Source: Mesotoga sp.
GTDB taxonomy: Bacteria > Thermotogota > Thermotogae > Petrotogales > Kosmotogaceae
Length of the DNA stretch: 15,961 nt
Direction of reading: 5' to 3'
NCBI GenBank assembly: GCA_011620045.1
Contig: WOZY01000276.1
Span: 1 to 15,961 of the forward strand
Positions 1 through 8,882 of the stretch are shown piece by piece. Both the position numbers and the translations under genes were made by a program. The first letter of the stretch is position 1, and each line of letters starts with the position of its first letter. The notes beneath the pieces were generated by a model that was not told where the DNA came from, ran no database searches, and saw only the letters and a list, made by a program, of their open reading frames with translations.

Positions 1-1
1 A

Positions 2-445
2 CTGAATGTTGAACTTAAGGATTATGGGTACTCGCCGGGAATTTCCGAGGCGACCGTGCAGCTAATCAAAGAGATGAATTTTTCGAACAGGGTTATAATC
101 ACTTCAACGAGTATCGAAAGACTCTCAACCGTGAGAGAGCTTGCGCCAGATATTCCCATTGGACTTATTGTAGGACATCTGAGCAATAGTGTCTGGAATA
201 CGGATGTGGATTTTTATTGTGTTCCTTCTACGATTCTGAGTGAAAGGTTTATTCAGAGAGCAAAATCTCTGGAAAGAGATGTCCATGTATGGACGGTAAA
301 CAATACGGAAGCAATGTCGCGATACTCTGCAATGGGCATCGCTTCGATAATTACCGACAGACCCGACGTCTTATCTCAGCTCCTTCTAAGGGAAGCAGAA
401 ATGTCGATCTTCCAGTTGAGAGTACTCAGCATATTGATGATATGA
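2..445 (+). CDS. Glycerophosphodiester phosphodiesterase, C-terminal part (5' end outside window)
   Basis: The frame is open from base 2 to the TGA at 443-445, so the gene starts before the window; the GTG at 56 is internal. The visible 147 residues begin with LNVELKDYG, which matches the 'nvElK' strand holding a metal/substrate-binding glutamate and lysine in GDPD TIM-barrel enzymes. They later contain VHVWTVNN (residues 93-100 after the internal GTG) and SIITDRPD, the two C-terminal signatures of the family ('vwTvn' and 'iiTD.Pd'). Known family role: hydrolysis of glycerophosphodiesters to glycerol-3-phosphate and an alcohol. The last 20 or so residues after the TDRP motif are not conserved-looking. 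No frame break is visible. Whether the missing N-terminus carries a signal peptide or membrane segments cannot be seen. Confidence 0.85.
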   Translation: MNVELKDYGYSPGISEATVQLIKEMNFSNRVIITSTSIERLSTVRELAPDIPIGLIVGHLSNSVWNTDVDFYCVPSTILSERFIQRAKSLERDVHVWTVNNTEAMSRYSAMGIASIITDRPDVLSQLLLREAEMSIFQLRVLSILMI

Positions 446-1280
446 TATTACTGCTCCACAATATTCTCTCTGTGAAGCACGTTCAGAGAGATTCTTCGGC
501 GTTCAGGCATCTGTAAAAGCTGTCAAGGGATCAATTTGATGTTCCTAGCTTTGTCAGTTCAAGTCCTTGAGAGAGCAAATAGAGCGAAGAAAGAAAGTGA
601 AGATCAGAGGCTAAGCACTGCACTCTTCTTAGAAATGCAATCATTGCAGTTGAGAACGGTTTTAGGCAAGCCACTAAAGTTACAGAAAATATCTTGTGCC
701 GAGTGGGTATTCGTTTGTTTTCAAGACGATTTTCTCCTTTGCGATTTACCCCAACCATTTCAGGAAGTTGGCATGTCTCTTATCTTGTGCGAAGCAGCCT
801 GTATTCCCGAGATCTTCAACCCCAAATTACGACTTTCCCTCAAGAAGAAATGTAAGGAACAACAGTACGTAGTGTTATCGTATCCTCTTCTCTGTCCAGC
901 GAAAGATGACTTTCGCCTTAAGGTTGATCTCAATTGTCTTCAAAGTTCTAACTTTTCAATAATCTCTTTCTTACCATCTAATCATTATCTTGTGTGACAT
1001 ACATGAGAAAACGGACTTCTTGTATTGTAGAGGTTTTCAGCAAAGACACGAATTCTGAAGTACTACGGGTGTGGAGAAATCTGATTCACTTCCATTGTAT
1101 TGAGTCTCACTGCTGAAATACTGAAAATGTAAGTACTGCAAAAGGCCTTATTTTCTCCAGTTCTTCTATTCTGATCCCTCGATTGAAACATTTCAAGGTC
1201 ATATTTGTTTGCCAGATCGCCAAAAAACCAGTTATCATAGACGGCTTTGCGGCTTTCTGGAAGCTTGAGGAGGGATAAGC
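446..1280. other. Gene-poor stretch of about 835 bases
   Basis: No confident gene is seen. A plus-strand ORF of 153 codons (536-997) has no good ribosome site, no recognisable motif and a Cys/Leu/Phe-rich composition typical of a chance ORF. The opposite strand has short open stretches (531-758 and 1063-1287). One reads partly like protein (around YDNWFFGDLANKYDLEMF), so a decayed gene is possible, but nothing assigns it to a family. No convincing terminator or RNA gene was found. The last bases carry the ribosome site of the lipoprotein gene. Confidence 0.4.
1268..1274 (+). promoter_or_regulatory. Ribosome binding site of the lipoprotein gene
   Basis: AGGAGGG lies 6 bases before the ATG at 1281. 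This fixes the start of the lipoprotein reading frame and shows that its initiation signal is still intact although the gene body is broken. Confidence 0.7.
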
Positions 1281-3727
1281 ATGACAAGGCACGTATTGAT
1301 TATCACACTACTGGTAATACTCCTGACCTTATCTTCTTGTGTAAAAGAGAATCAGCATCTCATAACTCTTACTGCAAACCCTGCAGAAGGTGGGCAGGTA
1401 AGTGGAAGTGGAAAGTATTTTCACGAAAGCCAGGTTACTGCAATCGCTACTTCTAATCGCATTGGCAGTTTGTTAACTGGACCGAGTCGGGCTTTGAGCA
1501 AAGCGAAGATTCAATCTACGAGTTTTTAGCTGAAAGGGATAGAACGATCGTAGCGAATTTCGTTAGAACGAGTCACGAGGTTACAGTCGAGGCCACGCCC
1601 GAAACCGGAGGGATAGTTAGTGGAGGCGGACTATTCGACCATGGGAGTGAGGTGACCGTAGTTGCAACTCCGAATGAAGGCTGGCGATTTATGTACTGGA
1701 TGGAGGATCTGTCTAAAGTTGATAAAAACGAAAGCTACAGCTTTCTTATTACTGAAGACAGAGAATTGATATCACGCTTTGTCTGCCCGCGAATTCACGA
1801 TAACTCTTTCCTGAAACGGTAATGATTCGGTAAATACAAGTGACTCTCTGGAGACGTTCGGGGATTCAGAGAACTTCCGGTCTTCTTCATACGAAAATCT
1901 AAAGGGCATTTGGGACGGAACCATGAAATGGGGCATAAAGGAAGACAGAGGATTCGTCATTGCAATAGAAATGCAGAACCAAGGGAAGTTTGGAGGGATA
2001 GCAGCAATCGATAATGGCCCTCACGATATTGCTCTGAAAGGTTCTGTAAACGAAGATGGCGATGTCAATTTCAGTTTCACCGTGGAATCCAGCTGCCCGG
2101 AGTTGAAGACTACCTGTTTAGTTTCGACGGTACTGCTGAAGCTACTACCGTTTCGGGCAATTATACGGTTCGCGAAGGTAGAGACCTCTATAAGCAGGGA
2201 ACCTTCGAGATGGGGAAACGCCATACAGAGCAGGTGCTGGTCGATCTGGGAGAGGATATTACTTTCGATATTATACTGGGAAATGGCTGGTACACAGATG
2301 AAGTGACGGTTGACTGGCTATCCGCTGGAATTCTTACGGAGTACACGTTTGAAAACGTAGAAAGGAATCATTATCTCCATGCTGAGTTCAAACCCGTTAC
2401 GCATACAATTACTTCAAGTGCAGAAGCCGGCGGCACAATCGTTCCGTCTGGAGATATCGAAGTGGTTCAAGGTAGCAACCAGGTGTTCAACATATTTGCA
2501 GACGAGGGGTACGCAATAGAAGACGTCGAAGTTGATGGACTCTCTATAGGACCAATCGCGACTTATGAATTCGAGAATGTGACGGCGGACCACACGATCT
2601 TTGCCAGGTTCATCAAAACGTTCACAATAACTGCATCTGCCGGCGTCGGTGGCATAATAACACCGTCAGGTGAAGTAACTGTCTTTCAAGGCTGGGGTCA
2701 GTCATTCGCGATTAGCCCCAGCAAAGGCTACGCAGTACAAGATGTCGTCGTTGATGGCTCGTCAGTAGGGAAAACCGATTCATACGTCTTCTATCATGTC
2801 ATGGCTGATCACACGATCCATGCATCGTTCCAGAGAGTTTTACCTCCAGGGATCTGGCAGAGAAGTCTGGGTGGTACAGAAAACGACTCTTCAAACGAGA
2901 TCTGTCAGACATATGATGGAGGTTTCGTTATCTTGGGACACATCCTGTCAAATGACGTCGATGTTAGCGGCAATCATGGAAATGGAGATGCATGGATTGC
3001 GAAGGTCAATCCAAATGGTTGGCTTGTCTGGCAGAACTGCATTGGGGGAAGTAATCTCGACTATGGCAGATCAATTAAGGAGGTATCAAACGGTAACTTC
3101 ATATCATGCGGCAATACCTTCTCAAGCAGCATCTACGGTAGTGATTTCGAGCAAGAAGCAGTGAGTTACGGAGATGCGTGGATCGTAAAAGTCAACACGA
3201 CCGGCGGAATAATCTGGAAGAAGATTTTGGGTGGGAGCTATAGTGATATATTCAGATCGATTATTCAGACCGTTGACGGTGGGTTTGCCGTTCTGGGTGA
3301 TACGTCATCCTCAGACGGCGACATTGATTACAACAACGGTGGCAACGACTTGTGGATAGTCAAGCTGGATGAGACCGGTGAAATCGAATGGCAGAAGGCA
3401 CTCGGAGGAACGAAAGAAGAGTTGCATTATCTGTTATCCAGACCGAAGATGGGGGATATGTCGTAGGAGGAAGAAGCAATTCAGACGATGGCGATGTTTC
3501 CGGGCACAGAGGAGGAAAGGACGTTTGGTTGGTAAAGCTTTCATCTTCTGGTCAAATACTCTGGGAAGGCTGTTTGGGAGGTACTTCAAAGGATTACGCG
3601 ACTTCTGTTATTCAAACGTCAGATCTTGACTGCGTTGTACTGGGTACTTCCGATTCCGATGACGGCAACCTGACAAAAAAACAATGGAGGATTAGACCTT
3701 TGGATCGAGAGACTCAAGGGTGACTGA
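1281..3727 (+). pseudogene. Frameshifted lipoprotein with InlB-like repeats and LGG/DGG repeats
   Basis: The frame opens with a lipoprotein signal peptide: hydrophobic core and lipobox LSSC, Cys20. Reading across frames then gives two InlB-type repeats (about 1350-1550 and 1565-1785), an unassigned module (about 1890-2200), and further InlB-like repeats to about 2840. At least two of those, near 2395-2835, read 'GG.i.psG...v..G....F.i....Gy.v.dv.vDG'. Five repeats of the type LGG...D...si.qT.DGGf.v.G.s.S.DGD...W.vK follow to the end, probably propeller-like. The frame breaks near 1460, 1810, 2087, 3415 and in the A7 run at 3675-3681. Corrected, the protein would be about 815 residues, surface-anchored, probably in adhesion or polymer binding (inference). 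Each break is a single-base-type shift and the protein signal on either side is strong, so decay is recent or the breaks are sequence errors. Confidence 0.8.
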
Positions 3728-4147
3728 GGATCAAGAATTTCAGTTTCTAAACAGAATAAAATGCTTTGAATATTAGGCCTCTTTGCTGCAACACTTGAAA
3801 AAAGCTTTAGGACTGATAATCTATTATGCGTTTTGGCGGAGTATTACTAGTTTTTCTTGCCTAGTCCAGACGACGACGCATCGACGCATGAGATCGGGGA
3901 GGAACTTCGGCAAATGATTCTCGAGACTTCGATCAGTAACTGGATGAAATCATTCTGGACTGTCAGTTCTCGAAGCTTATAGTGTCCCAGTAGCACATTG
4001 TCGAAGCCTTTATTATTGCGCAAATGGGGATTTTGAATGTCATGTGACAGGCGTCACTAAAGAGTTTTCGTGACCATCTCAATGATTGTTTTTGGCTAAA
4101 TTGCTTATTTTGCAGCCCACTTGGCCTTTTTGGTGTAGACTAATTTC
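3728..4147. other. Gene-poor stretch of 420 bases
   Basis: No reading frame of substance and no clear promoter, terminator or RNA gene is seen between the broken lipoprotein and the exporter. The only structure noted is a short direct repeat CGACGCAT near 3870-3890. The exporter's own ribosome site is weak: no AGGAGG-like run occurs in the 15 bases before its ATG. Confidence 0.4.
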
Positions 4148-5089
4148 ATGGATGTTTTGAAAAAGAAGTGGATGGCTGCTTTGGTTGCAATATTCTGTTC
4201 GGTTCTTTGGGGCAGCGCTTTTCCGGTGCTGAAACTAAGTTACCAGGAAATGTCTATTGCTCCGGATGACGTTTCCGCCAAGCTTGTCTTCGCAGGAATT
4301 CGATTTTTGGGCGCCGGTATCATGGTGCTTATGCTTTCAATACCCCTTGGCAGAAAGGGTAGAACGAGATTCGCGAAGAAGGACTACCTCCATTTGCTGG
4401 CGCTCGGGATATTGCAGACTTTTCTACTCTATTTCTTCTTCTATAACGGGCTGAGCTACACGACGGGTATGAAATCTTCGATAATAATGGCCGGAGAGAA
4501 CTTTCTCGTTATTCTTCTTGCTCATTACATATACAAGAATGACCGCTTGAGCTGGAAAAAGACACTTGGGATGATGCTGGGATTTGCGGGGGTCATTCTC
4601 GCGAATTTTGAGGCGGGATTCACTCTGAGCTTCGTTTTTCTGGGCGACGGATTCATGTTGATCGCAGCGACTATCGGTGCATTCGGCACCATGTATGCCA
4701 AATGGCTTTCAGCAGTTAGGTCGCCCTTCCTCGTATCTGGATGGCAGCTTTCGATCGGCGGCTTTCTTCTCCTAATGGCTGGCTTTCCTGGGTTGAAAGA
4801 GGATTCACTTGTTTTAACGCTCAAGGGAAATCTCCTTCTAGTATATTCTATGCTTCTTTCAGCAATAGCCTTTTCCTTATGGTATGCGATTCTCAGCTTT
4901 CACAAAGCCGGTGAAATCACTATGTTCCGTTTCGTGATCCCGGTGGCCGGTGTCTTTCTCTCGGCAGCCTTCATTCCGGGAGAGGCCCTCAACTCATACA
5001 TGGCATTTGCCCTCGTATTGGTTTCGGCCGGTATTGTGGTCGTCAACTGGAAGAAAAGAAAAGTCTCAGAAGATAATTCCACTCAGTAA
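4148..5089 (+). CDS. EamA/DMT-family membrane transporter
   Basis: This is an intact 313-residue protein with about ten hydrophobic segments in two halves, the layout of EamA (DUF6) drug/metabolite exporters. The first segment holds the family signature LWGSAFPVLKLSY (about residues 20-32). The repeat boundary has GMMLGFAGVILANFEAGF (about 142-159), the usual 'G..l...Gv.l' helix. The second half ends in ALVLVSAGIVVVNW, followed by a short charged tail. Family members export amino acids, nucleosides or other small metabolites from the cytoplasm; the substrate cannot be predicted. It stands alone, downstream of a gene-poor stretch and convergent with the broken antiporter. The start is the only ATG giving a full first helix, although its ribosome site is poor. 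Confidence 0.9.
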   Translation: MDVLKKKWMAALVAIFCSVLWGSAFPVLKLSYQEMSIAPDDVSAKLVFAGIRFLGAGIMVLMLSIPLGRKGRTRFAKKDYLHLLALGILQTFLLYFFFYNGLSYTTGMKSSIIMAGENFLVILLAHYIYKNDRLSWKKTLGMMLGFAGVILANFEAGFTLSFVFLGDGFMLIAATIGAFGTMYAKWLSAVRSPFLVSGWQLSIGGFLLLMAGFPGLKEDSLVLTLKGNLLLVYSMLLSAIAFSLWYAILSFHKAGEITMFRFVIPVAGVFLSAAFIPGEALNSYMAFALVLVSAGIVVVNWKKRKVSEDNSTQ

Positions 5090-5378
5090 ATCTGAATATT
5101 GCTTTGGAAATTCACATCAGGATACTGTAGGCTCATTGTTAGATGTAACTTTGCCCTATCGCCTAATAGAATTGCGAGTGAATCTTTTGTTCAATCAAAA
5201 TCACTTTGGCAGAAGGACGCAGCAAAGGATAGAAAACTGGGGTGAGCCGTGTCTATTTCTTTTTGGGTCTGAGATGGAAACGAGGTCAAAAATAATCGAC
5301 GACTTCTCTGGATCGAAAACAGCCTCCACATTTTTATACCTTGAGAAAGTGACTCGAAGAGAAACGTAGTCGACTATC

Positions 5379-6523
5379 TCAACTGCTTTTCGCGAATCTT
5401 CTTGTAGCGAGTCTGATACCGATGGCGCCAACTGGGGCCGTTGTAAGGATTGAGAGTACTGAAACCGAGAGTATCACATCGCCGTAAGCTACTCCCATCG
5501 CTAAAGATATATCTCCCACTGCAGCCTGAACTGTAGCTTTTGGCAGATAAGAAATCATGCAAAAGAGTCTTTCCCGGAGATCCAGTTTCGAAGCGAGAGT
5601 GGCGGCCAGAACGCCTACGCTTCTAAATATGAGTCCAAGTAGAATTACAAGAAGACCATTAGCCATGAGTCGCCTATCGCACTTACGTTAACACTTGCGC
5701 CCACTAGAACGAATAGGAAGATCTCTGAAACAACCCAGATTTTCTCCATCTTTCCTGCAATCCTGTCGGCGGCTACCGGGAGCCACTCTCGCAGGACAGA
5801 ATCTATCGGCACCTCACCCATGAGAATTGCTACGGGGAGTTCTTCCTCGAGTTTGTGGAAAACGAATGCAATCGATAGGGTCAAGAGAACCTTCTTCGTG
5901 TCCCTGACATGGAATCTTTTGAATAGTAGGCTGAAGAGAAAACCGATTGTCGCTCCAAGAGATATTCCGAGAATAATCTCTATTGGCACCATAAGAAAGG
6001 ATACTGACATCCTGTCCTCTTTCAATTCCCAAAAACACTGTAAAGAGAGTAATGGCCACAATGTCGTGTATTGAAGCTACCGCTAGAATAGTAGAAGGTA
6101 TTTCGTTTCTCTTTCCAAAGTTCCTTTCTTTCAGTCTCAGCATCTCGCGAACCACTACCGCAGGTGACAAAGCCGCAATTGTGAAGCCGAACATTCCGTC
6201 TTGAATGAGGCTGAGATTCAGGAAGAAGTGAGCCATTACCATAATTGAGAAACCTTCGAAGAGGCCTGGAAGAAAACTAAGACGAAGAGCCAGGGAACCT
6301 ATCTTCTTGATAATTCTCAAGACAGGCACGTATCAGACCATTAGTCGAGCAGCCGAACTTCATCGGAAACTGAGAGCAATGATGTGTCTATGAGATTCAT
6401 TGCACCGGGTCCCAAAGCTATTCCAAGCGAGATCAGGCCTGTTAAACCGGGAAGACGAATTCTTTCAAGGAGGGAAAGTACTACTATCGAGAGAATCACT
6501 ATAAGGGAGATGCTAAGAATCAT
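5379..6523 (-). pseudogene. Na+/H+ (monovalent cation:proton) antiporter, three frameshifts
   Basis: Four minus-strand pieces join into one antiporter of about 380 residues, close to the usual membrane-domain length of CPA-type exchangers. The N-terminus (6341-6523) has RIRLPGLTGLISLGIALGPG. The second piece contains FTIAALSPAVVV and ASIHDIVAITLFT, matching the ion-binding helices ('alsPa.v' and 'asi.Di.ai'). The last piece has LPKATVQAAVGDISLAMGV and VLSILTTAPVGAIGI, typical of the family C-terminus. Frame breaks lie near 6330-6340 (where conserved sequence also appears lost), near 6000, and near 5655. GGAGG sits just before the ATG at 6521-6523, so the initiation site is intact. An intact gene would exchange Na+ or K+ for H+ across the inner membrane. 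As written, no full-length product is possible. Confidence 0.8.
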
Positions 6524-6684
6524 ATGTTCCTCCAGAGTCTAGCAGAACCAGGATACGAATTTGGTAGAAGCTATCAGCTGGACGCGGTTCTGGAGGAGTC
6601 TGCTCCAAGGCAAGCTTCATTGCCAAATGAATTATAATAGGTGATACGTTATACTTTCAATAAGCAGTGAACGGAGGTGATCTA
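6524..6684. promoter_or_regulatory. Divergent intergenic region between antiporter and small membrane gene
   Basis: This 161-base spacer must hold promoters for both directions. It contains inverted copies CAGAACC (6543-6549) and GGTTCTG (6586-6592), and CCTCCAG (6529-6535) and CTGGAGG (6590-6596). Such palindromic pairs could be an operator or simply overlap the antiporter ribosome site; function is inference. Confidence 0.3.
6633..6638 (+). promoter_or_regulatory. Candidate -10 element (TATAAT) for the small membrane protein/nitrilase pair
   Basis: A perfect TATAAT lies 47 bases before the ATG at 6685. No good -35 box is seen at 16-18 bases upstream, so this is only a candidate. A second weaker TATACT occurs at 6650-6655. 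Confidence 0.35.
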
Positions 6685-6885
6685 ATGAGCACTTTTCTAG
6701 CTATTGTTGGTGGTCTGTTTCTATTGTATCTTGCAATAAGATTCTTTCCTGCAATAATAACGATTGTTGCCGTGATCGGGGTCATTCTGATAGTTATCTT
6801 TGCCATTTCCGGTCTAGTGGTTGCCTTTCTGCCGATCTTATTAGTGGTCGGCCTGATACTATTGATTGTCAAACTCGTTTCATGA
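6685..6885 (+). CDS. Small two-helix membrane protein
   Basis: This 66-residue protein is almost entirely hydrophobic. It has a first membrane stretch from about residue 4 to 34 and a second up to the C-terminus, with a charged end (IVKLVS). I do not recognise the family. The ATG at 6685 is chosen over the in-frame GTG at 6667 because GGAGGTGA (6673-6680) lies directly upstream. Its TGA overlaps the ATG of the next gene (ATGA at 6882-6885), so the two are probably translated together. The role is unknown: it may be a membrane partner of the neighbouring hydrolase or an unrelated small protein sharing the transcript. Confidence 0.75.
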   Translation: MSTFLAIVGGLFLLYLAIRFFPAIITIVAVIGVILIVIFAISGLVVAFLPILLVVGLILLIVKLVS

Positions 6886-7781
6886 ACGGTACCGATCTCA
6901 CCGCAGTTCAGGTCTGGTTCGACCAGGACTCATTTGGTGAAGAGGCATTCCGTAGAAGGATGAAGAGTTATGCCATTGAAGCCTCTCTGTTGTGGAAGGG
7001 TATTAACCATATCCTCGTCTTTCCGGAATTCTTTGCGACCTTTCTTTATCCCTCTTTCAGAAGATTGAGCTTCGAGGAGACGACCGCAAAGACTCTTACA
7101 AAATATGCGGTTAAGAACATGGGGCTTTCCTTCAATCCCTTCAAGAAGGCCTTTCTGAGAGACGCTCTTGAGATCGAAGCTTACTATCATGATGTCTTCG
7201 AAAGCATGGCAAAGGAGTTCGGTACGTATCTTCTTGCGCCTTCGATCCTGCTCCCGGTTGTCGACACGGAATCAGAGAAAGGGAGATTCATTCGTGATGG
7301 AAAGCTCTACAACCTCGCCTACTTCTTCAACCCTTCGGGAAAAGTTGTAGCAAAGGCTTTCAAACACAATCTCACTAAAGCCGAGAGTTCCATTATCTTT
7401 TCCAGAGGAGAGCAAGAACATAACGTCGTGCACACAGAGATCGGAGTGATTGGTATTGCAATTTGCTATGACATGTTCTTTCAGAGTGAAATAGAGAAAC
7501 TGGATGCCGCAGGTTGTGAAACCGTTCTTGTTCCTTCTTGCAACTTTGCCTTTTGGAAGGGAAGATTGAGTGGCTCAACGCAAGAAAGGATCTGGTTTCG
7601 TGACGGCCCAATCAAGGCATCGTCAGGTAGAGAGAAGATTCGCTATCTCATAAATCCAATGGCGACTGGAATTGTAGGCAGAGACAGGGCGCAAGGGAGA
7701 TCTTCCATCTGGTGCAGGGGAAGAGCGCTTGCCGTTGCCAGAGAATTCGATAGGGAAGAGATTCTTAACTTTACGACCTAA
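6882..7781 (+). CDS. Nitrilase-superfamily carbon-nitrogen hydrolase
   Basis: This 299-residue protein has the Glu-Lys-Cys triad of the nitrilase superfamily: Glu49 in VFPEFF, Lys161 in AFKHNL and Cys195 in GIAICYDMFF. Members hydrolyse C-N bonds in nitriles, amides, carbamoyl compounds or N-acyl chains in the cytoplasm; this one's substrate is unknown. The C-terminal part (RYLINPMATG, then QGRSSIW) is well formed. Residues 228-233 (RLSGST) fit the family poorly, whereas the alternative frame at 7562-7582 reads KIEWLNA, closer to the expected 'i..la.AR' helix. Two compensating indels may therefore have replaced a few residues. The start codon overlaps the stop of the small membrane gene by four bases. 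No signal peptide is present. Confidence 0.88.
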   Translation: MNGTDLTAVQVWFDQDSFGEEAFRRRMKSYAIEASLLWKGINHILVFPEFFATFLYPSFRRLSFEETTAKTLTKYAVKNMGLSFNPFKKAFLRDALEIEAYYHDVFESMAKEFGTYLLAPSILLPVVDTESEKGRFIRDGKLYNLAYFFNPSGKVVAKAFKHNLTKAESSIIFSRGEQEHNVVHTEIGVIGIAICYDMFFQSEIEKLDAAGCETVLVPSCNFAFWKGRLSGSTQERIWFRDGPIKASSGREKIRYLINPMATGIVGRDRAQGRSSIWCRGRALAVAREFDREEILNFTT

Positions 7782-7922
7782 AGTGGTGAGCTTTATTAGC
7801 AATACCCATTGCAGTCCACTCTAGCTTTTGAGACTGGGATTTCCCTTCCTTTGATCTTAGTTTGGAAGTCAAGAATTAGGAGTCTGTACAATTCTTTTAT
7901 AGTGATACTTTGAAGAAATCCT

Positions 7923-7928
7923 AGGAGG
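7923..7928 (+). promoter_or_regulatory. Ribosome binding site of the ATP-grasp gene
   Basis: AGGAGG lies 6 bases before the ATG at 7935, a near-perfect Shine-Dalgarno sequence. It fixes the start and suggests strong translation of the ATP-grasp/amidohydrolase pair. Confidence 0.75.
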
Positions 7929-7934
7929 AATGCT

Positions 7935-8882
7935 ATGAGAATCACCGTCGTTCATGACACGCCACTCGATCTTCATCATGAAGAGATGGTCAATAGTGTT
8001 GTGAACTCACTCGAGAAAAGCTTTGAAGTTGATTCGAGACCATTTGAGATCGATACTGTTGGCAGGCTTAGAGGCACTGATCTCGTATTCAATCTAACTA
8101 CCGGTATAGGCAATGTCGAGAGGCAGGTCCATCTTCCGGCCGTGCTGGATCTTCTGGGAGTACCCTTTACCGGCTCGGGAACTACGGCTAACGCTCTTTG
8201 TATAAACAAGACACTCACAAAGTTAATTATGAAGGCCTGCGGAATATCCACTCCCGAATTCTTTTCGGTTCGTCCCGGAGATACCGCTGACAACCTTCCG
8301 TTCACACCTGCAATCGTCAAACCCGTTAAGGAAGGCGGCGCAAAGGGTATCTGGAAGGACTCGGTTGTGGAAAGCGTTGATGACATGCAGAAAGCGGTTT
8401 CACGTATTCACGAGAGCTTTGAACAGGCCGCTCTAGTTGAGAGATTCATTGAAGGAAGAGAGTTCACCGTTGGAATTGTTGGCAGTGAAGTTCTTCCGAT
8501 CATGGAAATAGATTTCTCGTCGTTGCCCGATTATCTCGAATCATTTTATTCTTATAGAGTGAAGCAGTTTCACGGTGACGAGACGAATTACATCTGTCCT
8601 GCGAAGATCTCGCAGAGAGAGGAAACAGTAATAAGCGAGTTTTCGATGAGGGTCTTCCAGGTGCTTGACCTAAAGGACTATTGCCGTATCGACTTGAGAA
8701 TGGATGATGAGGGTAGGATCTACTTCCTTGAGGTCAATTCCCTTCCTCTCCTTGTACCGGACTACTCCGATATCGTTAAGATGGCCGAGGCCAAGGGCTG
8801 GAGCTACGGCGATCTCATTAACAGAATCGTCGCTTCAGCAATAAATAGATATGGAATCGGGGAAGAAAATGGAAGTCTATGA
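7935..8882 (+). CDS. D-alanine-D-alanine-ligase-like ATP-grasp ligase
   Basis: This 315-residue protein has the ATP-grasp order of the Ddl family. An N-terminal Rossmann-like part ends in LLGVPFTGSG (about 73-82). The ATP-binding lobe has IVKPVKEGGAKGIW (127-140) and LVERFIEGREFTVGI (167-181). The Mg-binding end has YCRIDLRMD (249-257) and FLEVNSLPLL (264-273), giving Asp253, Glu266 and Asn268. Family chemistry is ATP-dependent joining of a carboxylate to an amine through an acyl phosphate. Classical Ddl enzymes read 'E.NT.PGMT' at the end; here it is EVNSLPLLVP, so the acceptor site differs and the product is probably not D-Ala-D-Ala. The gene overlaps the following amidohydrolase, suggesting a coupled pathway. 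Annotation as a non-canonical amino-acid or peptide ligase is inference. Confidence 0.88.
   Translation: MRITVVHDTPLDLHHEEMVNSVVNSLEKSFEVDSRPFEIDTVGRLRGTDLVFNLTTGIGNVERQVHLPAVLDLLGVPFTGSGTTANALCINKTLTKLIMKACGISTPEFFSVRPGDTADNLPFTPAIVKPVKEGGAKGIWKDSVVESVDDMQKAVSRIHESFEQAALVERFIEGREFTVGIVGSEVLPIMEIDFSSLPDYLESFYSYRVKQFHGDETNYICPAKISQREETVISEFSMRVFQVLDLKDYCRIDLRMDDEGRIYFLEVNSLPLLVPDYSDIVKMAEAKGWSYGDLINRIVASAINRYGIGEENGSL

Noticed and set aside
536..997. 153-codon plus-strand ORF as a gene
   Set aside because: No ribosome site, no motif, chance-like composition, and competing opposite-strand open frames; not supported as coding.
1063..1292. Minus-strand ORFs upstream of the lipoprotein gene
   Set aside because: Some stretches look protein-like, but the frames are short, overlap each other and match no family I recognise.
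3870..3890. Short CGACGCAT direct repeat as a CRISPR or iteron element
   Set aside because: Only two adjacent copies of eight bases with no further units or spacing pattern.
4950..5369. 139-codon ORF overlapping the exporter end
   Set aside because: It lies in another frame of the well-supported exporter and continues into non-coding sequence without motifs.
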